Made by a program: the position numbers and the translations under genes
In this document: positions 1 through 5,850 of the stretch, piece by piece
Layout of the letters: the number at the start of each line of letters is the position of its first letter
Position numbering within the stretch: position 1 is the stretch's first letter
The notes under the pieces: model-generated
What the model was told of the DNA's origin: nothing
Seen by the model: the letters and a program-made list of their open reading frames with translations, nothing else
Database searches by the model: none
From: an uncultured Oscillospiraceae bacterium
Lineage (GTDB): Bacteria; Bacillota; Clostridia; Oscillospirales; Ruminococcaceae
Assembly (NCBI GenBank): GCA_934408835.1
Contig: CAKRVU010000089.1
Coordinates: 1 to 5,850, forward strand
Direction of reading: 5' to 3'
DNA length: 5,850 nt

Positions 1-1
1 C

Positions 2-1717
2 GCCAACCGTGCCCTGATGGGCGCCAACATGCAGCGGCAGGCTGTGCCGTTATTGAAAACCGAAGCGCCGGTAGTCGCCACCGGAATGGAATATAAAGCC
101 GCGGTGGATTCCGGGGTTACAGTGGTATCAGAGGTCGACGGCGTTGTTTCTTATGTCTCGGGAGACCGCATTGTCATTACCGATAATAGTAGGCAAGATC
201 ATTCTTATAAACTTATCAAGTTTTTGCGTTCCAACCAGAGCACCTGTTTCAACCAACGCCCAATTGTCAAACGCGGCGAACATGTTGTGAAAGGACAGGT
301 GATCGCGGACGGACCGGCAACCGATCAGGGTGAAATCAGCCTTGGTAAAAACGCATTGATCGGTTTTATGACCTGGGAAGGGTATAACTATGAGGACGCC
401 GTTTTAATCAACGAGAAGATGGTGCGGGACGACGTCTATACGTCAATTCACATTGAAGAATATGAGGTAGAAGCGCGGGATACCAAACTGGGAGCAGAGG
501 AGATCACTCGCGAAATCCCGAATGTTGGTGAAGACGCGCTGAAGGATTTGGATGAACGCGGAATTATTCGCGTAGGAGCCGAAGTGCGGGCAGGCGATAT
601 TTTAGTAGGAAAGGTCACTCCGAAAGGGGAAACCGAGCTTACGGCGGAAGAGCGACTGCTGCGCGCCATCTTTGGAGAAAAGGCACGGGAGGTGCGCGAT
701 ACTTCCCTGCGGGTTCCGCATGGCGAATACGGGATCATTCAGGATATCAAAGTCTTCACCCGCGAAAATTCGGATGAACTTTCCCCCGGTGTCAATATGG
801 TTGTCCGCTGTTATATCATTCAGAAGCGGAAAATCAGCGTAGGAGATAAAATGGCGGGGCGCCATGGAAACAAGGGTGTTGTTTCCCGCATTCTTCCGCA
901 GGAGGATATGCCCTTTTTGCCGGACGGTCGACCGCTCGATATCGTTTTAAATCCGCTGGGCGTTCCTTCTCGTATGAACATAGGACAGGTATTGGAGGTT
1001 CATTTGGGAATGGCCGCCAAAACCCTCGGCTGGAAGACGATGACACCGGTGTTTGACGGCGCTCACGAATCGGATATACGCGACGCGCTTCGTGAAGCCG
1101 GTCTGCGGGAGGACGGAAAGACTGTTTTGTACGACGGGCGGACAGGAGAGCCGTTTGATAATCCGGTCACCGTTGGATATATGTACTTCTTAAAGCTCCA
1201 TCATCTGGTAGATGATAAAATTCATGCCCGTTCCACAGGACCGTATTCTTTGGTTACACAGCAGCCGCTGGGAGGAAAAGCCCAGTTTGGCGGACAGAGA
1301 TTTGGAGAGATGGAGGTCTGGGCGCTTGAAGCTTATGGAGCCGCTTATACCTTACAGGAAATCCTGACGGTGAAATCGGACGACACCGGCGGCCGCGTCA
1401 AGACGTATGAAGCAATTGTCAAGGGACAGAACGTGCCGAAGCCGGGCGCTCCGGAGGCGTTCCGCGTTTTGATGAAGGAACTGCAGTCGCTGGCGTTGGA
1501 TATTCGGGTTTTGGATCGCGATAATCAGGAAATTGATTTGAAAATGTCGCTGGACGATGATGATATTGGATTGCAGCCTCCGGTAGACGATGAAGCGTTT
1601 TCTGATGTGGAAGTGGAGCACGATTTTGAAGGCTTCGCCATTGACGACGCAGATGAGGACGAATTTGATTTTTCACTGGAAGCTGAAGAGGAAGAGCCAG
1701 AGGCTACCGAAGAATAA
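2..1717 (+). CDS. rpoB: RNA polymerase beta subunit, C-terminal part (5' end outside window)
   Basis: Beta subunit of DNA-dependent RNA polymerase; with beta' it forms the catalytic cleft. The reading frame is open from base 2, and the codons before the ATG at 17 already encode ANRAL of the conserved [16 protein letters not shown] block, so 17 is not the start. About 571 codons remain, roughly the C-terminal half. The arginine at 35-37 corresponds to E. coli R687, a rifampicin-region position, and is unchanged; the main rifampicin clusters lie upstream. The flap domain is about 508-760 ([22 protein letters not shown]). The motif [12 protein letters not shown] carries the two active-site lysines at 848-850 and 872-874 (E. 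coli K1065, K1073). The beta' clamp-binding C-terminal block includes [20 protein letters not shown] near 1270-1335. The large E. coli insert between the flap and the lysine motif is absent. The last 60 residues (1535-1714) form an acidic tail. The TAA stop is 10 bases before rpoC. Confidence 0.99.
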   Translation, partial: ANRALMGANMQRQAVPLLKTEAPVVATGMEYKAAVDSGVTVVSEVDGVVSYVSGDRIVITDNSRQDHSYKLIKFLRSNQSTCFNQRPIVKRGEHVVKGQVIADGPATDQGEISLGKNALIGFMTWEGYNYEDAVLINEKMVRDDVYTSIHIEEYEVEARDTKLGAEEITREIPNVGEDALKDLDERGIIRVGAEVRAGDILVGKVTPKGETELTAEERLLRAIFGEKAREVRDTSLRVPHGEYGIIQDIKVFTRENSDELSPGVNMVVRCYIIQKRKISVGDKMAGRHGNKGVVSRILPQEDMPFLPDGRPLDIVLNPLGVPSRMNIGQVLEVHLGMAAKTLGWKTMTPVFDGAHESDIRDALREAGLREDGKTVLYDGRTGEPFDNPVTVGYMYFLKLHHLVDDKIHARSTGPYSLVTQQPLGGKAQFGGQRFGEMEVWALEAYGAAYTLQEILTVKSDDTGGRVKTYEAIVKGQNVPKPGAPEAFRVLMKELQSLALDIRVLDRDNQEIDLKMSLDDDDIGLQPPVDDEAFSDVEVEHDFEGFAIDDADEDEFDFSLEAEEEEPEATEE

Positions 1718-1722
1718 GGAGG
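1716..1722 (+). promoter_or_regulatory. Ribosome binding site of rpoC
   Basis: AAGGAGG lies 5 bases before the ATG at 1728 and overlaps the TAA stop of rpoB (1715-1717). This fixes the rpoC start at 1728. The same frame is open further upstream to an ATG at 1590, but that stretch lies over the rpoB acidic tail and has no such site. The tight spacing suggests that ribosomes finishing rpoB could help initiation on rpoC (inference). Confidence 0.9.
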
Positions 1723-1727
1723 ACGCA

Positions 1728-4700
1728 ATGGAGTTTAATGTTTTTAATTCAATCAAAATTGGATTGGCGTCGCCTGACCATATTCGCGCATGGTCGCATG
1801 GTGAAGTAAAGAAACCGGAAACGATTAATTATCGGACGCTGAAACCGGAGCGGGACGGGCTCTTTTGTGAACGGATTTTTGGACCTCAAAAGGACTGGGA
1901 GTGTCACTGCGGGAAGTATAAAAGACTCCGCTATAAAGGAAAAATCTGCGAAAAATGCGGCGTTGAAGTAACTCGTGCCAAGGTGCGCCGGGAGCGCATG
2001 GGTCACATTGAGCTGGCGGCGCCGGTATCCCACATTTGGTATTTTAAGGGCATCCCCTCCCGTATGGGTCTTTTGCTGGATATTTCTCCGCGTCGGTTGG
2101 AGGAAGTCCTGTACTTTGCCAAATATATCGTTGTGGATCCGGGAGAGACAGTGCTCGAAAAAGGGCAAATTCTGACCGAGCGCGAATATAGCGATATGTA
2201 CGAAAAGTATGAAGATGATTTTCGTGCCGGAATGGGCGCTGAGGCGATCAAGGAGCTGCTATCTGAAATTGACCTCGAAAAGATGGTTGAGGATTTGCGG
2301 CATGACATTGAGAATGCCAGCGGTCAAAAACGGATGAAAGCTATCCGCCGGCTAGAGGTTGTGGAAGCGTTTTTGCAGTCCGGCAACCGTCCTGAATGGA
2401 TGATTTTGGATGTTGTTCCGGTGATCCCGCCTGATATCCGCCCTATGGTGCAGCTGGACGGCGGTCGTTTTGCCACATCCGATTTAAACGATCTGTACCG
2501 AAGGGTGATCAACCGCAACAACCGTTTAAAACGACTGTTAGAGCTGAACGCTCCTGATATTATTGTGCGGAATGAAAAGCGGATGCTTCAAGAAGCTGTC
2601 GACGCTCTGATTGATAATGGACGTCGCGGACGCCCAGTCACCGGACCGAACAACCGCGCGTTAAAATCCCTTTCCGATATGCTCAAGGGAAAACAAGGAC
2701 GCTTCCGTCAGAATCTGTTGGGAAAACGTGTGGACTATTCCGGGCGGTCGGTTATCGTGGTAGGTCCGGAGCTGAAAATGTATCAGTGCGGACTTCCGAA
2801 AGAAATGGCACTGGAGCTTTTTAAACCCTTTGTAATGAAGCGACTGGTGGAAACCGGGACGGCGAACAATATTAAGAGCGCCCGCAAGATGGTGGAACGC
2901 GCTAAAGAAGTCGTTTGGGACGCGCTGGAGACGGTCATTCAGGGGCACCCGGTTCTTTTGAACCGTGCGCCGACGCTGCACCGGTTGGGTATTCAGGCGT
3001 TTGAACCGGTTTTGGTAGAAGGAAAGGCGCTAAAGCTTCACCCGTTGGCTTGTACCGCTTATAACGCCGACTTCGACGGCGACCAGATGGCTGTACACGT
3101 TCCTCTTTCGGTGGAGGCGCAGGCGGAGGCGCGCTTTTTGATGCTTGCCGCCAACAATCTGCTCAAACCTTCGGACGGTCGTCCTGTTGCTGTGCCAACT
3201 CAGGATATGGTATTGGGTTCTTATTATCTGACGCTGAAAAAAGAAGGCGATCTGGGCGAGGGCAAATGCTTCCGCGATTGCAACGAAGCCATTATGGCTT
3301 ATCATGAGGGCGCTGTGACCTTGCATGCTCCGATTCGCGTTCGCATTTCTCGCGATATCGGCGAAAAGACGATTTCCCGACTGGTTGATACAACTGTTGG
3401 GCGGATTATCTTTAATCAGCCAATCCCACAGGATTTGGGTTATGTCGATCGTTCTGATCCGGTAAAACAGTTTGATTTTGAAATTGATTTTAAAGTGGGT
3501 AAGAAACAGCTGGGCGAAATTGTCAGCCGTTGTATCACCCGCTATGGTGTTGCGACCACTTCCGAAGTGCTTGACCGAATCAAGGCGCAGGGTTTTAAAT
3601 ATTCGACCAAGGGCGCCATTACGGTTGCAGTTTGCGACGCCGCTATCCCGCCTCAGAAGAAACAGTATCTGGAAGAGGCAGAACAACAGATTGGGCGAAT
3701 TACAGCTCAATATCGGCGCGGTCTGATTTCCAATCAGGAGCGGTACCATCTAGTGATTGATACTTGGGACAAGACAACCAAGCGGGTATCCGACGCACTG
3801 ACAGATAATTTGGACGAGTACAACCCCATCTATATGATGGCGGATTCCGGAGCTCGTGGCTCGATCAATCAGATTCGTCAGTTGGCCGGAATGCGTGGAT
3901 TGATTGCCAATACCTCCGGTTCTACCATTGAAATCCCCATTAAGGCGAACTACCGGGAAGGCTTAAATATTTTGGAATACTTTATTTCTTCCCGCGGTGC
4001 GCGGAAGGGACTTGCCGACACGGCGCTTCGTACGGCGGACTCCGGATACCTGACCCGCCGACTGGTCGATGTTGCGCAGGAGGTCATTATCCGTCAGCAT
4101 GATTGTGGCGCTGAGCACGGAATCGAAGTATATGAAATCCGTGAAGGCAACGAAGTGATTGAGCCGCTGTGGGAACGTTTGGTTGGACGTTATCTGGTGG
4201 AAGATCTGTATCACCCGGAGACCGGGGAGCTTTTGATGTCTTCTGATCAAATGATGAGCGAGGCGGACGCGCACAGGATTGTTGACGCAGGAGTCCAACG
4301 GACGAACATCCGTTCCATCCTCACTTGCGAGTCTGAAATCGGTATTTGCGCCAAGTGCTATGGCGCGAACCTGGCAAGGGGAGACACCGTCGCTATCGGA
4401 GAGGCTGTCGGAACCATTGCGGCTCAGTCTATTGGAGAGCCTGGAACACAGCTGACCATGCGTACCTTCCATACCGGCGGTATCGCGTCTGCCGAGGACA
4501 TTACGCAGGGTCTTCCCCGTGTGGAAGAGTTGTTTGAAGGACGTCGTCCGAAAAACACCGCAATCATCAGTCAAATTGCAGGTAAGGTGCGGATAGAGGA
4601 AATTCAGCGCACACGCCATATTTTTGCCACCAACGACAAGGGCGAAGAAAAGGAGTACGATATTCCTTATGGATTTCGGATCCGTGTGGAAGAGGGACAG

Positions 4701-5252
4701 GAGATTCCGGCAGGCGAACCGCTTACGGAAGGCTCTGTGAACCCGCATGATGTTCTTGCTGTCAAGGGAGAACAGGCTGTACAGAATTATTTGATTTCTG
4801 AAGTGCAGAAAACGTACCGTATCCAAGGTGTTGATATCAATGATAAACACAGTGAGGTAATCGTCCGGCAGATGAAGCTGATTGAACCGGGCGACAGCGG
4901 ACTGATGCCGGGAACAGTGTTGGAACGGAGCGAGGTGTTCGCTTTGTTGCAGCGTCTGCGGAAAGAAGAGGCGGAAGGCAAAACCGTTGCGATGCCCGTC
5001 TTTGAGCCGGTCTTATTGGGTATTACCAAGGCCTCTTTGGCAACCGAAAGCTTTTTGTCGGCAGCCTCCTTCCAAGAAACCACCCGTGTGCTTACAGATG
5101 CCGCTATCAAAGGGAAGGTCGATCCACTGCTCGGCTTGAAGGAAAATGTCATTATCGGTAAACTGATTCCGGCTGGTACCGGCGTTCCTTGCTATCAATC
5201 GGTGCAGGTGGAACAGGTCGAAAAAAATTCTCTTGACAAACCGTTGGGATAA
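1728..5252 (+). CDS. rpoC: RNA polymerase beta' subunit, complete
   Basis: Largest RNA polymerase subunit, carrying the catalytic magnesium site; 1174 residues, normal for Clostridia. The start at 1728 is chosen because [20 protein letters not shown] matches the usual N-terminus and follows a strong ribosome binding site. Order of elements: N-terminal zinc site C59, C61, C74, C77; sigma-binding clamp coiled coil about 258-302; switch region with [15 protein letters not shown] from residue 320; active site NADFDGD with D448, D450, D452; secondary-channel rim coiled coil near 630-690; bridge helix about 753-790; second zinc site C793, C867, C874, C877, with the same 74-7-3 spacing as E. coli; trigger loop around residues 905-960, with H915 matching E. 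coli H936. The chain passes directly from HTGG to [15 protein letters not shown], so the E. coli trigger-loop insert is absent. Residue 756 is Arg where E. coli has His777. The last codons also contain the -35 region of a promoter for rpsL. No frameshift or missing catalytic residue was seen. Confidence 0.99.
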   Translation: MEFNVFNSIKIGLASPDHIRAWSHGEVKKPETINYRTLKPERDGLFCERIFGPQKDWECHCGKYKRLRYKGKICEKCGVEVTRAKVRRERMGHIELAAPVSHIWYFKGIPSRMGLLLDISPRRLEEVLYFAKYIVVDPGETVLEKGQILTEREYSDMYEKYEDDFRAGMGAEAIKELLSEIDLEKMVEDLRHDIENASGQKRMKAIRRLEVVEAFLQSGNRPEWMILDVVPVIPPDIRPMVQLDGGRFATSDLNDLYRRVINRNNRLKRLLELNAPDIIVRNEKRMLQEAVDALIDNGRRGRPVTGPNNRALKSLSDMLKGKQGRFRQNLLGKRVDYSGRSVIVVGPELKMYQCGLPKEMALELFKPFVMKRLVETGTANNIKSARKMVERAKEVVWDALETVIQGHPVLLNRAPTLHRLGIQAFEPVLVEGKALKLHPLACTAYNADFDGDQMAVHVPLSVEAQAEARFLMLAANNLLKPSDGRPVAVPTQDMVLGSYYLTLKKEGDLGEGKCFRDCNEAIMAYHEGAVTLHAPIRVRISRDIGEKTISRLVDTTVGRIIFNQPIPQDLGYVDRSDPVKQFDFEIDFKVGKKQLGEIVSRCITRYGVATTSEVLDRIKAQGFKYSTKGAITVAVCDAAIPPQKKQYLEEAEQQIGRITAQYRRGLISNQERYHLVIDTWDKTTKRVSDALTDNLDEYNPIYMMADSGARGSINQIRQLAGMRGLIANTSGSTIEIPIKANYREGLNILEYFISSRGARKGLADTALRTADSGYLTRRLVDVAQEVIIRQHDCGAEHGIEVYEIREGNEVIEPLWERLVGRYLVEDLYHPETGELLMSSDQMMSEADAHRIVDAGVQRTNIRSILTCESEIGICAKCYGANLARGDTVAIGEAVGTIAAQSIGEPGTQLTMRTFHTGGIASAEDITQGLPRVEELFEGRRPKNTAIISQIAGKVRIEEIQRTRHIFATNDKGEEKEYDIPYGFRIRVEEGQEIPAGEPLTEGSVNPHDVLAVKGEQAVQNYLISEVQKTYRIQGVDINDKHSEVIVRQMKLIEPGDSGLMPGTVLERSEVFALLQRLRKEEAEGKTVAMPVFEPVLLGITKASLATESFLSAASFQETTRVLTDAAIKGKVDPLLGLKENVIIGKLIPAGTGVPCYQSVQVEQVEKNSLDKPLG

Positions 5253-5262
5253 GTATTATAAT
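5221..5262 (+). promoter_or_regulatory. Predicted sigma-A promoter for rpsL / str operon
   Basis: TTGACA at 5233-5238 and TATAAT at 5257-5262 are both exact consensus hexamers, with an 18-base spacer. Seven consecutive A's at 5221-5227 sit just upstream of the -35, where a proximal UP element would lie. There is no extended -10 TG. The predicted start of transcription is about 5269-5271, giving a leader of about 122-124 bases before rpsL. The A-tract and -35 box are within the last codons of rpoC (E-K-N-S-L-D-K), and the -10 is just past its stop. Function is inferred from sequence only. Confidence 0.82.
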
Positions 5263-5274
5263 AAAGTTATGTGT

Positions 5275-5317
5275 TTGGCGGAATGGCATGTCATACCGCC
5301 AATTACTATTGTTTTTT
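5275..5317 (+). terminator. Stem-loop with delayed U-run: weak rpoBC terminator or leader hairpin
   Basis: TTGGCGG (5275-5281) pairs with CCGCCAA (5296-5302) over 7 base pairs. After an A-A mismatch, 3 or 4 more pairs (ATGG with TCAT, one of them G-U) close a CATG loop. A run of six T's follows at 5312-5317, 9 bases after the stem, with a mixed T-rich sequence between. A good intrinsic terminator has its U-run directly after the stem, so termination would probably be weak. It lies downstream of the predicted rpsL promoter, only about 5 bases from the transcript start. It could therefore equally protect the 5' end of the rpsL mRNA or attenuate it. Confidence 0.35.
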
Positions 5318-5320
5318 GGT

Positions 5321-5345
5321 GTTCTCACAGAGCTTCTGTGTCAAC
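5321..5345 (+). other. Second leader stem-loop
   Basis: CACAGA (5326-5331) pairs with TCTGTG (5335-5340) around a GCT loop. Beyond a 2x2 internal loop, GTT (5321-5323) can pair with AAC (5343-5345). No T-run follows, so it is not a terminator. Its role is unknown. Confidence 0.45.
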
Positions 5346-5378
5346 ATAAATTCTGAGGGGATTCCCTCACAAATTTAT
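5346..5378 (+). other. Third leader stem-loop, next to the rpsL ribosome binding site
   Basis: ATAAATT (5346-5352) pairs with AATTTAT (5372-5378), 7 pairs. Inside, TGAGGG (5354-5359) pairs perfectly with CCCTCA (5364-5369) around a GATT loop. The helices are separated by a 1x2 internal loop. The structure ends two bases before the Shine-Dalgarno, leaving it free. The CCTC at 5365-5368 could alternatively pair with GAGG at 5383-5386 of the Shine-Dalgarno. The 13-pair hairpin is unlikely to arise by chance in so short a stretch. A role in translation control or mRNA stability is inferred. Confidence 0.6.
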
Positions 5379-5379
5379 C

Positions 5380-5388
5380 AAGGAGGTG
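5380..5388 (+). promoter_or_regulatory. Ribosome binding site of rpsL
   Basis: AAGGAGGTG is a nine-base perfect match to the standard 16S rRNA anti-Shine-Dalgarno. It ends 4 bases before the ATG at 5393, or 6 bases counted from AGGAGG. It fixes the start of rpsL and predicts very efficient initiation. Confidence 0.93.
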
Positions 5389-5392
5389 CCAT

Positions 5393-5812
5393 ATGCCAAC
5401 CTTTAACCAGCTTGTTCGCAAGGGCAGAGAGGAGAAAACCAGCAAGTCGAATTCCCCGGCGCTCGGAAAACGCTTTAATTCGATGAAGAAGGTTTCTATC
5501 TCGCAGAATTCTCCCCAAAAGAGAGGCGTTTGTACAGCGGTTCGTACTATGACCCCGAAAAAACCAAACTCCGCTCTTCGTAAGGTCGCGAGGGTTCGTC
5601 TGTCTAACGGAATTGAGGTAACGTCTTATATTCCGGGCGAGGGTCATAATTTGCAGGAACATAGCGTTGTTCTCATTCGCGGTGGTCGTGTCAAGGATCT
5701 TCCGGGTACACGTTACCATATTATCCGCGGAACGCTTGACTCTCAGGGAGTTGCGGATAGAAAACAGGCTCGTTCCAAATATGGGGCAAAACGTCCGAAA
5801 GCTGGAAAGTAA
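5393..5812 (+). CDS. rpsL: 30S ribosomal protein S12, complete
   Basis: Small-subunit ribosomal protein at the decoding centre, needed for accurate codon recognition and the site of streptomycin resistance mutations. It has 139 residues, close to the 138 of B. subtilis and longer than E. coli because of the extra N-terminal segment seen in Gram-positive S12 (about residues 26-39). The N-terminus [12 protein letters not shown] is typical. The decoding loop [11 protein letters not shown] starts at residue 54; K56, the usual streptomycin-resistance position, is Lys, and K101 in GGRVKDLPG is also Lys, so a sensitive-type sequence is predicted. D102 matches the aspartate that RimO methylthiolates in E. 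coli. The C-terminus [12 protein letters not shown] is rich in basic residues, suiting rRNA contact. By str-operon convention rpsG, fusA and tuf would follow, but none is reached here. The gene is preceded by its own predicted promoter and a structured leader. Confidence 0.99.
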   Translation: MPTFNQLVRKGREEKTSKSNSPALGKRFNSMKKVSISQNSPQKRGVCTAVRTMTPKKPNSALRKVARVRLSNGIEVTSYIPGEGHNLQEHSVVLIRGGRVKDLPGTRYHIIRGTLDSQGVADRKQARSKYGAKRPKAGK

Positions 5813-5850
5813 GACCGTCCGAAAAGGTTGCCAATAAGGCTCATATGACT

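Larger units (their letters stand above)
5269..5392 (+). promoter_or_regulatory. Structured 5' leader of rpsL
   Basis: This is the untranslated stretch between the predicted transcription start and the rpsL ATG. It can fold into three successive stem-loops, at 5275-5302, 5321-5345 and 5346-5378, and ends in the rpsL ribosome binding site. The second and third helices abut with no unpaired base between them, so coaxial stacking is possible. I do not recognise it as a named riboswitch or ribosomal-protein leader. No credible small protein is encoded here: the frame opened by the GTG at 5271 has no ribosome binding site and runs on into rpsL out of frame. Confidence 0.5.

Noticed and set aside
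1590..1727. Upstream extension of the rpoC frame to an ATG at 1590.
   Set aside because: It overlaps the rpoB acidic tail, lacks a ribosome binding site and does not resemble any beta' N-terminus. The ATG at 1728 has a strong site and a typical N-terminus.
3963..4850. A 295-codon open frame on the minus strand inside rpoC, and another of 239 codons at 3030-3749.
   Set aside because: Both lie antisense to highly conserved rpoC coding sequence. I recognise no protein family in their translations, and they are best explained as shadows of rpoC codon usage.
5254..5259. Alternative -10 box TATTAT.
   Set aside because: It gives a 15-base spacer to TTGACA and is a poorer match than TATAAT at 5257-5262, which has an acceptable 18-base spacer.
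5271..5486. 71-codon frame starting at a GTG in the rpsL leader, considered as a leader peptide.
   Set aside because: It has no ribosome binding site, starts at or next to the predicted transcription start, continues out of frame into rpsL, and shows no regulatory codon run.
5792..5824. Direct repeat CGTCCGAAA at 5792-5800 and 5816-5824, spanning the rpsL stop.
   Set aside because: Two nine-base copies 24 bases apart, one of them in conserved coding sequence, are compatible with chance. No further copies were seen.
5836..5850. ATG at 5845 preceded by AAGG, considered as the start of the next gene.
   Set aside because: The ribosome binding site match is weak, only two codons are visible, and the second codon (Thr) does not fit a typical S7 start. 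The window ends too soon to decide.

Overview
The window is a stretch of bacterial core information-processing genes, all on the + strand: the 3' part of rpoB (RNA polymerase beta), a complete rpoC (beta'), and a complete rpsL (ribosomal protein S12, first gene of the str operon). I identified the genes from sequence motifs remembered from well-known homologues, not from a database search.

Organism: most likely a Bacillota member of class Clostridia, possibly an Oscillospirales/Ruminococcaceae-type gut lineage. Beta' has 1174 residues and beta lacks the large proteobacterial insert. The beta' trigger loop also lacks an insert. Beta ends in a long acidic tail, S12 has the 139-residue Gram-positive form, and both visible ribosome binding sites are strong AAGGAGG types. 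Base composition looks balanced, at roughly half G+C by eye. The family-level placement is an inference.

Layout: rpoB (2-1717, 5' end cut by the window edge) is followed after 10 bases by rpoC (1728-5252). The rpoC Shine-Dalgarno overlaps the end of rpoB, so the two are translationally close partners of one operon. A 140-base gap (5253-5392) separates rpoC from rpsL (5393-5812). This gap is the only non-coding stretch with visible design. A consensus-like sigma-A promoter has its -35 box, and an A-tract upstream of it, inside the last codons of rpoC. Three stem-loops follow in the leader, and then a very strong rpsL ribosome binding site. The final 38 bases (5813-5850) run toward the next gene, expected to be rpsG by str-operon convention, and show no confident feature.

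How the parts work together: beta and beta' form the active-site cleft of RNA polymerase, and S12 forms part of the ribosomal decoding centre. The promoter and structured leader suggest that the str operon is transcribed and tuned separately from rpoBC while still able to receive read-through. I see no mobile element, CRISPR array, tRNA, rRNA or defence system, and no convincing evidence of a new multi-gene system. The points worth a second look are the rpoC/rpsL junction, the acidic beta tail, and one residue at the start of the beta' bridge helix.
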